NCBI GenBank assembly: GCA_963775805.1
Contig: CAVZKG010000001.1
Location: 2,914,001-2,978,000 of the forward strand
Origin: JAFAMB01 sp963775805
GTDB lineage: Bacteria; Verrucomicrobiota; Verrucomicrobiia; Chthoniobacterales; JAFAMB01
Length of the DNA stretch: 64,000 nt
Reading direction: 5' to 3'
The position numbers and the translations under genes were made by a program. Positions 42,580 through 52,010 of this stretch are shown one piece after another. The stretch's first letter is position 1, and every line of letters begins with the position of its first letter. The notes below the pieces were generated by a model. That model was not told the origin of the DNA. It saw only the letters and a program-made list of their open reading frames with translations, and searched no databases.

Positions 42580-43152
42580 ATGCGATTAGCCAGAAATACA
42601 AGGAAATTGTCGCCCATTGAAATCTATTGGGCGGCTCAAGTCTTCAACGATACCCTGCCCTCCTGGGGTAATATATTAGTTACAGATGCTCTGGGCCCAG
42701 TTCCCGGCGTAGATAGACCATTCACAGAAGAGCTATTGCCAAAGCGTCTCTACACCGTGAATGTCGGACCGGACTACTACCCCGACCTGAATCGCGACAA
42801 TGATTTCGGTTTCCGTTCATGCCGGAATCTATTGATTCACGAATTGACGCATGTCTGGCAGTATTCTCACGGTTACTGGGTCGTATCGCGCTCGCTTTGG
42901 GCAGACAGGTTTGGGCAAGGATATAACTACACAATCGAAGAGTCAGACGCATGGGACGACTTCAATGTGGAACAACAGGCTAGGATCGTGGAAGACTGGT
43001 TCAAGGGCGGTATGATGTCGCCTACAGACATACGGAAGGTATTCGTCGATAAGATTATTTTGGCGGAAATTACGGGCGGGTTTTGGGCCGATATTATGGA
43101 TAAGACATTAATCCAAATGCCGTTGAGAGATCTTCGCAATTTTACGCCCTGA
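42580..43152 (+). CDS. Putative HExxH metallopeptidase-like effector
   Basis: This product of about 190 residues starts at ATG 42580 (MRLARNTRKLSPIEIYWAA). It has a clear zinc-binding motif in LLIHELTHVWQYSHGYW, the DUF4157-like metallopeptidase signature often found in toxins and in proteins near vgrG. It has no signal peptide. A longer frame from 42496 would add an unconvincing N-terminus. It is in the same direction as the preceding HExxxH gene. Activity and immunity partner are unknown; no SUKH-like gene follows it. Confidence 0.65.
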   Translation: MRLARNTRKLSPIEIYWAAQVFNDTLPSWGNILVTDALGPVPGVDRPFTEELLPKRLYTVNVGPDYYPDLNRDNDFGFRSCRNLLIHELTHVWQYSHGYWVVSRSLWADRFGQGYNYTIEESDAWDDFNVEQQARIVEDWFKGGMMSPTDIRKVFVDKIILAEITGGFWADIMDKTLIQMPLRDLRNFTP

Positions 43153-43317
43153 ATCTGTGTCGGGATCTGGTATCGGGCAAATCAAAAGAGGGGCATTAAC
43201 CAGCCGACGAGTTCAACGATTTGCTCAAGAACAGGGTGAGAATGTTCCGAGCTAAGACTTGGTTTAGGAATGATGAGCGGCAAAGCACAGTTTCGCGTCG
43301 TTCTGACGATATGAGCA

Positions 43318-43662
43318 TCAGGAGTCCGTTTTGTGCAGTTTGAAAATGCGCCCGGTAAATGGGTTCGACATCGCGCGCAGATAAGCTTGCCCGACTTCTG
43401 CGGCGTCAACAGGGATGAAACCTGGGAAGTACGGATGAGCGGCCACCGCCTCAGTCAGCACCGTGGGGCTAATGCAGTTGATCCGAACGCCGCGCGGCAG
43501 CTCGCCCGCCGCGGCTTTGACAAAGCCTTCTACGATGTGATTGACGACGGTGCCGATCACGCTGCCCGCTGTGTACTCATCCGTCAGGATACCTGAGATC
43601 AGGGTGAAAGAGCCCTTGTCAGCGATGAAAGGGAGCCCTGCCCGCACCAAATTGATCTGGCC
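43318..43662 (-). pseudogene. Short-chain dehydrogenase, C-terminal fragment
   Basis: The minus-strand frame reads GQINLVRAGLPFIADKGSFT, then LISGILTDEY and VEGFVKAAAGELPRGVRINC, ending FTGRIFKLHKTDS. This is the C-terminal half of an SDR of the type with VSPTVLTE tails. The cofactor-binding N-terminal half (TGxxxGIG) is missing, replaced at about 43662 by a DHFR-type fragment on the opposite strand. It is a broken gene. Confidence 0.65.
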
Positions 43663-43990
43663 TATCTCGCTGGATGGCGTGATCCAGGTCTCCGGCGAGG
43701 ATGGCGCTTCCCCTATGGCGACTGGACCGCGCCCTATCGAACCCCCGCGGTCCGGGACGCAATCATGGCCGCGCATGGCGAGAGCTTCGATCTGCTGCTT
43801 GGCCGTCGCACCTACGATATCTGGTCGGGCTTCTGGCCAAAGGCGCCGAGCAGTCCGATAGCGGATGGCCTCAATGCGGCAACAAAATATATCGCTACGC
43901 ACCGTCCGGAAAGTCTTGAATGGGGCCCGTTCGAGGGCCTGGACCGGACATCCTCGAGGGCATTCGCCGCATCAAGTCGCAGGACGGCCC
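43663..43990 (+). pseudogene. Dihydrofolate reductase-like (RibD C-terminal) gene fragment with frameshifts
   Basis: The plus strand reads ISLDGVIQ at the left edge. After a 1 bp frame change it reads RFPYGDWTAPYRTPAVRDAI, MAAHGESFDLLLGRRTYDIW and SGFWPKAPSSPIADGLNA, and after another frame change DILEGIRRIKSQDGP. This is the first 60 percent of a DHFR-superfamily reductase. It is cut at about 43990 by the aldo/keto reductase remnant. Both edges coincide with other gene fragments, so this is a recombinant pseudogene. Confidence 0.7.
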
Positions 43991-43992
43991 GG

Positions 43993-44337
43993 TTTTCAGT
44001 GTCCGACTCGTTTTTCCTCCTCTGTGGGATATCGATCCCCTTGTAGCTTAATCTTCGAGACGGCGTGATTGAGGTCGCGCCATTCTTTGGAAGTGAATTC
44101 AAAGTCTAACGATCTCAGATTCTCTTCCAGACGCTCCAGTTTGGTGGTGCCTGGAATGGGAACGATCCAGGCAGTATCAAAAAAGGTCACGCCCAGCTCC
44201 ACTGCATTGCGGATCAGCGCTATCATTGCATTTTTATCGGGGGCAGGGCCGCGATGGTAACTCATACCCATGCAGCCGAGTCCGAGAGCTGAAACTTCCA
44301 GATTACTGCTTCCAAGTTTGCGCTTTTGCATTTTCAA
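43993..44337 (-). pseudogene. Internally deleted copy of the aldo/keto reductase at 7503-8492
   Basis: The N-terminal 54 residues of the full gene, up to FFDTA, join directly to the C-terminal segment WIVPIPGTTKLERLEENLR. This removes about 218 codons in frame, including the catalytic Tyr, Lys and His. The 3' part is almost base-identical to 7503-7680, including the stop context, so the duplication is recent. The open frame of 113 residues is intact but cannot form an AKR barrel. Confidence 0.85.
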
Positions 44338-44490
44338 ATTTCTTTTCCGTGATTTCCGCCTAGTGGCGAATTGACGATCGATCTCCTGACTATCTCAGCT
44401 TTATTTACGTGGCGGCGAGTCGATAAATCGTCGCCGGATAAACCAGCGGCGAAATATGGCTGTGTAGTCGCTAGCCTCGCAAACCGCCCG

Positions 44491-45750
44491 CTAAGAAGTG
44501 ACGTTCGGCGATGCTTTGATCGATTCTTTACCGCGCTCCCGAGCGACTGACGCGAGAATCGTGATAAGCAGCACCAGTGCCGCCACCACTAAAAGCGCCC
44601 GATCGAGCCGCATCATATGGGCAAGCGTACCGATCAACGGCGCTCCAAATAGAAAGCCGCTGTAGCCGATCGTCGATACTAAGGCTATCGCACGAGCCCC
44701 CCGCCCAGGGGCCTCGCCCGCTGCTGAGATCGCTGAAGGGAACACCACGGAAAGTCCAAGCCCCCAGGCAAGGGCGCCGAGCAGAGCTACCAGCGTTGAA
44801 TTTACCAGACACAGCCCGACCACCCCAGTACAGGCCAGAATGCCGGCTGCTCGCAACACTGGCACTCTTCCGTAGCGCTGGATGACAACTCCGCCGCTAA
44901 ACCGGCCTATAGCCATCGTTAGATTGAAACCTGCAAATGTCAGCGCACCAATTGCCGGAGGAGCCCCACGATTATCTACCAGCATGAGGGCAAGCCAGTC
45001 GTTTGCCGCGCCCTCACCAAGGGCTGTCGCGAACGCTATGATACCGAGCAGGATTTCAACGGGGTGGACAGCCGACCGCCACTGTGGATTGGCCGGCGAG
45101 CGATCCGATGCTAGCACTTGAGGCTCGTCAAAGATCGGCTCTTCGACTTGTTCCGATCTGGCGCTCGGATGCAGGCCGGCGTCCGGGATATAGTGCGTAA
45201 TAGCCCACCACAGTGCAACCGTCCAAAGCGTCGACACTCCCGGCAACTGCCACGCTATGGGCAGACCGGTTGAAGCCGCCAGAGCACCCGCAAGAGCGCC
45301 AGACACGGCACCAAGAGAAAAAAGTCCATGCCAGAAGGGCATCAATACCTTTCGCCGGCGTACTTCGACCAGATTTCCCTGCACATTCATGGCCACGCCA
45401 CTCACGCCAGCGCCCACACCGGTTATCAACAACATGAGCGCCAGTACTGGCACCGAACGAGCCATCGGGAGTGCGGCCCACCCACCCAGGCAGATTACGG
45501 TTGCAACCTGGCTGATCATTCGTGAGGAATACCGGTCCACAAGCCGCCCCGTAAGTGGCATTCCAAGAACGCATCCAATTCCCATGCAGACCAGCGCGAA
45601 TGCAAGCTGGGTCGGGGTACAGCCCAGCTGATCGCGTATCCCTGGCATCCGGGAGTAGGATGATGCCATCACGAAGCCGTTACCAAAGAACATTACGGCA
45701 ACCGCAAAGGGTGAACCCTTCCAAGACGCGTCATTGATTGGTTTACGCAT
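44491..45750 (-). CDS. Major facilitator superfamily transporter
   Basis: This 419-residue inner-membrane protein has about 12 membrane segments in two halves separated by a hydrophilic loop (residues about 195-235). It shows the MFS motif A region LTGRLVDRYSSR after segment 2 and similar IGRFSGGVVIQRYGRVPVLR in the second half. The group contains many drug or sugar exporters; the substrate is unknown. It is monocistronic on the minus strand, with no adjacent regulator visible. Confidence 0.88.
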   Translation of the reverse strand: MRKPINDASWKGSPFAVAVMFFGNGFVMASSYSRMPGIRDQLGCTPTQLAFALVCMGIGCVLGMPLTGRLVDRYSSRMISQVATVICLGGWAALPMARSVPVLALMLLITGVGAGVSGVAMNVQGNLVEVRRRKVLMPFWHGLFSLGAVSGALAGALAASTGLPIAWQLPGVSTLWTVALWWAITHYIPDAGLHPSARSEQVEEPIFDEPQVLASDRSPANPQWRSAVHPVEILLGIIAFATALGEGAANDWLALMLVDNRGAPPAIGALTFAGFNLTMAIGRFSGGVVIQRYGRVPVLRAAGILACTGVVGLCLVNSTLVALLGALAWGLGLSVVFPSAISAAGEAPGRGARAIALVSTIGYSGFLFGAPLIGTLAHMMRLDRALLVVAALVLLITILASVARERGKESIKASPNVTS

Positions 45751-46484
45751 ACCTCGAGTGACTGACGCAAACAGATCAATACCGCTTCCTGGTCGAGTTT
45801 AAACGGGTATTGGTAGGCGGAGCGTCCAAACTCCAAATGAACTTGACCAAACGGTAAAGTGCTCCGGATTGTTGTCAGGCTCCGGAGCAAGCCTTATGCG
45901 GTACAAACCACTCAGTTGACCGACCGCAGCGGTATTCGATAACCGACTTTTCACCCACACTCATGGGCAAACCTGAGTCGGACCGTTGAATAACGGAGGT
46001 TTAGGCGAAAGCTTGAGGTCAAAAACAACATGGTCCCCATTTCTCCAGTCGATCTACGGCGGAGTTCGGAGTTCGAAGAAACAATCGTACTCGTACTCCT
46101 GCTCGTCATCGTACTCGACCGAATTACCAGGGAGATCCCTTCCACGGGAGCTCTCAAAAAGTCGCACAGGCTACTTGACCTGTCCCTGGCGTAGGCCACG
46201 GCTGCATCCTCCCAACAAGGTTGAGCATACCGCACGCTCAATTATCTCGCTGTGCGGCCATCCGATTCTTCGGTTCCCGTGGCGATTCCCAATCCATCAC
46301 CGTATGGGAAAAATTAGTCAGCACGGATGGGGTCAGAGCACGAAACGGACACTATTTCGAGTAGGGAGCTTTTCCGCCATTTACCGATAATTTCTCACCG
46401 GGTCCGGAGATTATTACAGGGCTCTTTTGTAATAGAATTCTGCCTCGGCGGTTTCTCGCTCGACTGAAAAATAGATCGTTGCGC
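45751..46484. other. Region without a supported gene, containing dispersed repeat copy E
   Basis: Apart from the repeat at 46057-46186 I see no coding region, RNA gene or terminator here. Short open frames lack any family resemblance. Confidence 0.35.
46057..46186 (+). repeat. Dispersed repeat, copy E
   Basis: Same core as copies A-D with two GGAGTTC variants of the 7-mer. It is the only copy outside 11-22.5 kb in this window, about 24 kb from the nearest other full copy. It has the same orientation as all the others. Confidence 0.85.
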
Positions 46485-46784
46485 CTATAACCGATTCTGG
46501 AGCGTCTGATTTTTCAGAAATTCGATTATTTCACGACCTGTTGAGCTGTTGGGCCTAGATTCGTATTGGCGAGGCTGAAACAACCTATGATCGATACAAT
46601 GTTCCCTGCCCTGAAGAAACGCTAAGAACGATTCCTGATTGATTCGCCATTTAGACCAACCAGCCGGGCGCCAGCATTCAAACCGCTTCTCGCGACACCA
46701 ACTATAGATTTCCGATTTCTTACAACGAGCAACTTTCGATGCTTGGTAAGGCGACAGCATCCCATGCTCTATGCGCTTGCCCAT
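46485..46784 (-). CDS. Small helix-turn-helix protein (excisionase-like)
   Basis: This 99-residue product has the central pattern LSPYQASKVARCKKSEIYSW followed by RPAGWSKWRINQESFLAFL. It resembles the HTH_17/MerR-like winged helix of excisionase-type DNA-binding proteins. No partner domain is seen. A regulatory or recombination-directionality role is possible; the partner is unknown. Confidence 0.5.
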   Translation of the reverse strand: MGKRIEHGMLSPYQASKVARCKKSEIYSWCREKRFECWRPAGWSKWRINQESFLAFLQGREHCIDHRLFQPRQYESRPNSSTGREIIEFLKNQTLQNRL

Positions 46785-47248
46785 TTTCTAACCTAGCCGC
46801 CAATTGAACGTGACAGCAGATCCGTGACTATCAGCGTCCGGTTGCATCCAAAATTGCCGAAACTGCGCACCACCATGGATAAACATGATCGTCGTTTCAA
46901 CGGAATCTTCTCGCAAAGAATCAAGGTGTGAATCTATCGACCAAGTACGCTTCAGCGACCGTTTGAGTGACGGCGGCTGCAGTTTTGCCTGGCGACGTGG
47001 TGCAGCCGTTCACGCGATCCTAATAGCAGTCTACGGGTTCTGACGACGCCAGTTCGTGTAAACCATCAGTTACAGTCTTGACGTTTGGTGAATCAACGTT
47101 TAGCACGGAGGATTTGTTAGAATCAATATTAGACCTTTATTGGCAGTAAAAGGTATTGCGTCATGCAAAATCCAGCTCGGCTATCGGGTCGACTATTCGC
47201 AGCAGTCATCACGCTCGGTGCCTCGCATGCAGGTTGGCCGTAAGCACT
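46785..47248. other. Upstream region of the WD40 gene; no gene seen
   Basis: About 460 bp without a recognisable coding sequence. It presumably includes the WD40 gene promoter. An A/T-rich segment lies at 47105-47155. Confidence 0.35.
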
Positions 47249-50200
47249 GTGAAAGCATTTCTCGACGAGCTCAGAACCCAGCACATTTACCGCATCGCAG
47301 CCGGGTATATGGTATCTTCCTGGCTCATCCTGCAGATTGCGTCGCTTCTGTGCTCGGCTCTGGGCCTTCCCAACTGGACTCTCAAGGCGATCTTGGCATT
47401 GCTTCTCTTCGGATTTGGTGCGGCCCTGATAATTGGCTGGAGAATCGATTTTCGAGCTGCTCGTCTTGCGGCAGGCGGCTCACTCCTGCGTTCCAGAAAG
47501 GTTCACTTCGTTCTCTGGCCTGCTGCGGCCATTCTCATCGTGGGCGGAACGATTTTGGTAGTTTCCGCCTTTCTGGACGCAAACCAAGCGTCCAAACGTC
47601 TCAGTTCCGAGGTTCAATCTTCGACCCCGGCAGCAGAATCCGGTACGCCCATTCCGGTGCGACAGGCGAGTTGGGCCAGCTTTAACCAAGCAGAGCGTCA
47701 GTTCCAGTTGGGCGAGTGGAAGGAAGCCATTGCTCTTCTGGCGCGTGCGATCAAGTTCGACCCGGCAAATCAAGTTGCTTCAGAACGATTCTTCCAGGAA
47801 CTAATTGTTCATCGCGAAAAGGCGCTGCCCCCGCTCATTGCGTCGTTTGACCACCAGGATGCGATCTACGCTGTGACCTTTAGCTCGGATGGTGCTCGAA
47901 TCCTGACGGCAAGCTGGGATAAAACTGCCAAGCTCTGGGATGCGATCTCCGGCAAGCTCATCGCCACCTTTGCCCATCAGGGTGCCATTAACACCGCAGC
48001 ATTTAGTCCGGACGGTGCTCGGATCTTAACAGCGAGCGCGGACAAAACCGCCAAGCTCTGGAATGCGGTCTCAGGCAAGCTTATCGCCTCATATCCCCAT
48101 GAGGGCATTGTGAACGCCGCGTCGTTTAGCCCGGATGGTGCCCGGATCTTGACAGCGAGCGCGGACAAAACCGCCAAGCTTTGGGATGCGGTCTCAGGCA
48201 AGCTTATCGCCTCGTTTTGCCATCAGGATGTGGTAAATGACGCAACATTCAGTCCAGATGGCGGTCGGATTTTGACGGCGAGTGCGGATAAATCTGCCAA
48301 CCTCTGGAGCGTTGTTTCGGGCAAGGCGATCGCCTCCTTCTACCATCAGGCTAGTGTTTACCACGGGTCATTTAGTCCAGACGGTGCTCGGGTTCTGACC
48401 GCGAGTTTGGATAGAACCGCAAAGCTCTGGGATGCGGCCTCCGGCAAGCTTATTACCTCACTCGAGCATCAGAATGCTGTCCGGCGGGCGGTATTTAGTC
48501 CAGACGGCGCCTGGATCCTGACCGCGAGCGTTGACAAAACCGCGAAGCTTTGGGATGCGGCCTCAGGCAAGCTCATCGCCTCCTTTGACCATCAGGATGA
48601 GGTAGTAGACGCGGCGTTTAGTCCTGACGGTACTCGGATCCTGACGGCAAGCTGGGACAAAACTGCCAAGCTCTGGGAGGCGGCCTCCGGCAAACTTATT
48701 GTCTCGTTTCCGGATCCGGATGAGCTAAACGCCGCAGTATTTAGTCCGGATGGCGCTCGGATCCTGACAGCAGGCTGGGACAAATCCGCCAAGCTCTGGG
48801 AGGCGCGCTCAGGCGAGCCTGTCACATCTTTTGCGCATCAAGACGGACTCTATCACGCGAGGTTCAGTCCAGACGGCACTCGGATTTTGACAGCGAGCGC
48901 GGACAAAACCGCTAAGCTTTGGGATGCCGCCTCCGGCAAGTTAATCGCTTCCTTTGACCATCTGGACGGGGTCATTGACGCGGAGTTTGGTCCCGACGGC
49001 ACTCGGATCGTGACAGCGAGCGCGGACAAAACCGCTAAGCTTTGGGATGCGGCCTCAGGCAAACTCGTCGCCTCGTTTGCACACCGGGATGCGGTTAGTG
49101 TCGCAGCGTTTAGTCCTGACGGCACTCGGATCCTGACAGCAAGCAAAGACAGAACCGCGAAGCTTTGGGATGCCGCCTCAGGCAAACTCGTCGTCTCCTT
49201 TGACCATCAGGATGAGGTCAACGACGCGACGTTTAGTCCGGACGGTGCTCGGGTCCTGACCGCAAGCGCGGACAAAACCGCTAAGCTCTGGGATGCGGTT
49301 TCTGGCAATCTCATCGCAATCTTCGACCACCAGGACGCGGTCTATCACGCGGCGTTTAGTCCAGACGGAGCTCGGATTCTGACCGCGAGCGCGGATCACA
49401 GCGCAAAGCTTTGGGATTCGGATTCGGGCAAGCTCGTCGCCTCCTTTGAACATCAGGATGAGGTCAATGATGCGGCGTTTAGTCCGGATGGTGCTCGGAT
49501 CCTAACAGCTTGTCTGGACAACACCGCCAAGCTCTGGGATGCGTCTTCGGCCAAGCTAATAGTTTCTTTTGCTCATCAGGGTAGTGTTTACCAAGGGGCT
49601 TTTAGCCCGGACGGCGCTCGGATACTTACGGCCAGCGCGGACAACACCGCTAAGCTCTGGGATGCTGCCTCCGGTAAGCTCATCGCCTCCTTTGACCATC
49701 AAGGCACCGTTCGATGGTTGGCCTTTAGTCCGGACGGAGCTCGCGTCCTAACCGCGAGCTGGGACAAAACCGCTAAACTTTGGGACGCGGCGACTCCGGT
49801 GATCCTAGCCCGCATGGTGAAAGAATCGGATGGAGAACCAGCCACGAAAGACTCGTCCGGAGCGATAACCGGTTACGCGGCGCAACAAGTCGAATCGCTC
49901 TCAATTGTTGCAAGCGGATTCAAATTTGCAGACGACGGCTCGCTCGTAACAGTCGATGAGCAACTCAGATCGCAGCTAACGACTCAATTAAAGAGCTTAG
50001 CGAGAGACCAGGGTCCGAATGCACGTTTTATACGCTGGATTTGCAGTACCGGTAATGATCGAACGATATTTCCGGCAAGCGACGTCAAAGTGGTCGAATG
50101 GGTCGAAAACGCACTCTTGACGAATCCAAATGTGAACGAAGAATGGGTGCGAAACGCTTTGGCTTTCCTTCCGGATCAACCCTTGCTTCATATCGCGCTG

Positions 50201-50425
50201 GCCGGGTTTGAAACTAACTCCACACGAGCTGATTTTCTTCGCTCATTTGGTTTAGCGAGGCTTCCGAAAAACAGTGCTGTCTGCACGCGCGCCGGCGAGA
50301 TGTTGCTGGCACAACAGCGTCCCGAGCTTGCGCTTGCTGCGGTCGACAACGCGCTCCTCGCCGATCCAAAGGACCTTTCCGCTCAGCATCTTCGTGCCAA
50401 AGTCCTGGGTGCCATGCCGCGATGA
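47249..50425 (+). CDS. Membrane-anchored WD40-repeat protein with 16 repeats
   Basis: Starting at GTG 47249 (MKAFLDELRTQHIYRIAAGY) the product has 1058 residues. The first 150 contain the known membrane module with three hydrophobic segments (SSWLILQIASLLCSALGLP, AILALLLFGFGAALIIGW, AAAILIVGGTILVVSAF). A short TPR-like helix pair (WKEAIALLARAIKFDP) follows. Residues about 200-855 are 16 uninterrupted WD40 repeats of exactly 41 residues each (consensus FSPDGARILTASADKTAKLW), enough for two propellers. The C-terminal 200 residues are helical and unknown. It is probably a protein-interaction scaffold on the outer face of the inner membrane; no partner is encoded nearby. Confidence 0.85.
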   Translation: MKAFLDELRTQHIYRIAAGYMVSSWLILQIASLLCSALGLPNWTLKAILALLLFGFGAALIIGWRIDFRAARLAAGGSLLRSRKVHFVLWPAAAILIVGGTILVVSAFLDANQASKRLSSEVQSSTPAAESGTPIPVRQASWASFNQAERQFQLGEWKEAIALLARAIKFDPANQVASERFFQELIVHREKALPPLIASFDHQDAIYAVTFSSDGARILTASWDKTAKLWDAISGKLIATFAHQGAINTAAFSPDGARILTASADKTAKLWNAVSGKLIASYPHEGIVNAASFSPDGARILTASADKTAKLWDAVSGKLIASFCHQDVVNDATFSPDGGRILTASADKSANLWSVVSGKAIASFYHQASVYHGSFSPDGARVLTASLDRTAKLWDAASGKLITSLEHQNAVRRAVFSPDGAWILTASVDKTAKLWDAASGKLIASFDHQDEVVDAAFSPDGTRILTASWDKTAKLWEAASGKLIVSFPDPDELNAAVFSPDGARILTAGWDKSAKLWEARSGEPVTSFAHQDGLYHARFSPDGTRILTASADKTAKLWDAASGKLIASFDHLDGVIDAEFGPDGTRIVTASADKTAKLWDAASGKLVASFAHRDAVSVAAFSPDGTRILTASKDRTAKLWDAASGKLVVSFDHQDEVNDATFSPDGARVLTASADKTAKLWDAVSGNLIAIFDHQDAVYHAAFSPDGARILTASADHSAKLWDSDSGKLVASFEHQDEVNDAAFSPDGARILTACLDNTAKLWDASSAKLIVSFAHQGSVYQGAFSPDGARILTASADNTAKLWDAASGKLIASFDHQGTVRWLAFSPDGARVLTASWDKTAKLWDAATPVILARMVKESDGEPATKDSSGAITGYAAQQVESLSIVASGFKFADDGSLVTVDEQLRSQLTTQLKSLARDQGPNARFIRWICSTGNDRTIFPASDVKVVEWVENALLTNPNVNEEWVRNALAFLPDQPLLHIALAGFETNSTRADFLRSFGLARLPKNSAVCTRAGEMLLAQQRPELALAAVDNALLADPKDLSAQHLRAKVLGAMPR
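47846..49813 (+). repeat. Tandem array of sixteen 123 bp WD40 units
   Basis: Sixteen units of exactly 123 bp (41 codons) run without spacer. Units share long blocks at DNA level (GCCAAGCTCTGGGATGCG-type and GACGGTGCTCGGATCCTGAC-type segments). This indicates expansion by unequal recombination or slippage rather than ancient repeat divergence. Confidence 0.9.
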
Positions 50426-50562
50426 TCCGGCTCAAACAAAATAGTTTATACGGCGATGCTTTACGTGTAGACTCGCTGGGTTGCGGAGAACGTATAAACG
50501 TTCGACTACTCTGCCGCTCCCACGCTCCGGCCAGGGCGGCACCGAAAAGGAGACCGTGAGAT

Positions 50563-51123
50563 ATGAATCGACTCCCGTGCCTTATAACCACGGCTTACAT
50601 TGCAGCCGTGATCATTGTCGCTGGAAATAGTACCGTTTGCGCCTCCAACACGCAAACATTGGACCCGGCCAAAAGTACATCAGAAAAAGGCCAAGATATT
50701 CCGACTCAAGACGTTCAAAAAGCGACGACAACTGGTTCGACAACCAAAGTAAACGTAGATAGTCAAGGGGTCATAGTGAAGGGATACGACGTCGTCGCCT
50801 ACTTCAAACAAGGAGAACCGGTCAAAGGAAATCCCGCATTCGAGAGCACGTATCAAGGCGCAACATACTTATTTGCCTCGTCAGTGGACAAATCCGATTT
50901 TGACAAAGATCCCGCAAAGTATGCGCCGCGCTATGGTGCATTTTGTTCCTACGGCGTAACTGTGGGAGTATTGGCCGACCTCGAAGGCCCGGATGCGTTT
51001 GCTGTCTACAAGGGCAGGCTTTACCTCTGTGGGAATCAGGGCGCGTTGAAAGAGTTCAAGACTAATATTGACAGCAACATCGTAAAGGCAGACGCGAACT
51101 GGCGATTGTTAGCTGGGCCCTAG
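50563..51123 (+). CDS. Secreted YHS-domain protein
   Basis: This 186-residue protein has a signal peptide of about 28 residues ending near STVCA. It contains a YHS domain: VKGYDVVAYFKQGEPVKG, FASSVDKSDFDKDPAKYAP, RYGAFCSYGVTVG. YHS domains often bind metals or cofactors and occur in periplasmic proteins. It lies 137 bp after the WD40 gene. The exact role is unknown. Confidence 0.8.
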   Translation: MNRLPCLITTAYIAAVIIVAGNSTVCASNTQTLDPAKSTSEKGQDIPTQDVQKATTTGSTTKVNVDSQGVIVKGYDVVAYFKQGEPVKGNPAFESTYQGATYLFASSVDKSDFDKDPAKYAPRYGAFCSYGVTVGVLADLEGPDAFAVYKGRLYLCGNQGALKEFKTNIDSNIVKADANWRLLAGP

Positions 51124-51242
51124 ACCGCATAGGCGTAAGCAAGCGTGCGAGTGGGGACAGGGCAAGATCAACTGATCACTCCAGCAATCCAGCCTGGACA
51201 GTTCACTTCGAAAGGCATCGAGAAAACCGGCTCAGAAACTCC

Positions 51243-52010
51243 TTAAACCAGAGTGCTTCCACCATCGACGACGATCATAGCTCCGGTACTGAAGCGTTCG
51301 CGCATGAGATAGAGATAGGTTTCCGCAAGATCCTCAGGCTCACCGACTCGGCCAACGGGCAGCACCTGGCCGGCTTTTTCAAATAATCCATTTCGGTCAG
51401 GTTCGCTCATGTTTCTCCAGAGTTCGGTTCGGACCATCCCGGCACAGACGAGATTCACTCTTACGGGAGCCAGTTCGATTGCTAACGCGCGGGTCACTGC
51501 TTCGACAGCGCCGCAAATTCCCGCAGCGATGACCCACCCTTTTTGCGGGCGCAAACCGATGATACCGTTAGTGAGTATGATCGATCCGGTCGATTTGATT
51601 TGTCTGGCAGCATACTTTGCTGCCGTGACCGCACCCCAGAAACGGACTTCGAAAAATCGGCGGGCTTTTTCCAGATCGACAGTCGCAAACTCACCCAGAT
51701 CCAATGATTCGCCTGCAGTGATTGCGAGATGATCAAATTCGCCAACGGTCGAAAAGAAATCCGTAACAGCGGGTTCCTGTGTGACGTCGAGGACATGGCC
51801 CTCTGCGCCGGCTGGAAGTTCGTCCAAAGCTCGATCGACATTGGCCCTTTTGCTTGACGCCACAACGACCGAAGCCCCTTCAGCCGCAGCCGCTTTGGCT
51901 GTTGCCATTCCAAATCCGGAAGTACCACCGATAATGACTATCCTTTGCCCTTCCAAGCTACGGTTGAGTGAGGGACGTGCGGGAATTTTGGATTGTTGCA
52001 TGACCATCAT
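51243..52010 (-). CDS. Short-chain dehydrogenase/reductase, atypical active site
   Basis: This 255-residue protein has the cofactor motif IIGGTSGFGMATAKA (Gly-rich) and the NAD(P) helix VVASSKRANV. The usual YxxxK is not visible at its place; the sequence is GWVIAAGICGAVEAVTRALA. The substrate-side serine is also uncertain. Subgroups of SDRs with this replaced motif exist and may use another mechanism or be non-catalytic. It stands alone on the minus strand. Confidence 0.85.
   Translation of the reverse strand: MMVMQQSKIPARPSLNRSLEGQRIVIIGGTSGFGMATAKAAAAEGASVVVASSKRANVDRALDELPAGAEGHVLDVTQEPAVTDFFSTVGEFDHLAITAGESLDLGEFATVDLEKARRFFEVRFWGAVTAAKYAARQIKSTGSIILTNGIIGLRPQKGWVIAAGICGAVEAVTRALAIELAPVRVNLVCAGMVRTELWRNMSEPDRNGLFEKAGQVLPVGRVGEPEDLAETYLYLMRERFSTGAMIVVDGGSTLV

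Noticed and set aside
47846..49813. CRISPR-like or satellite array
   Set aside because: The units are in-frame WD40 codons without spacers.
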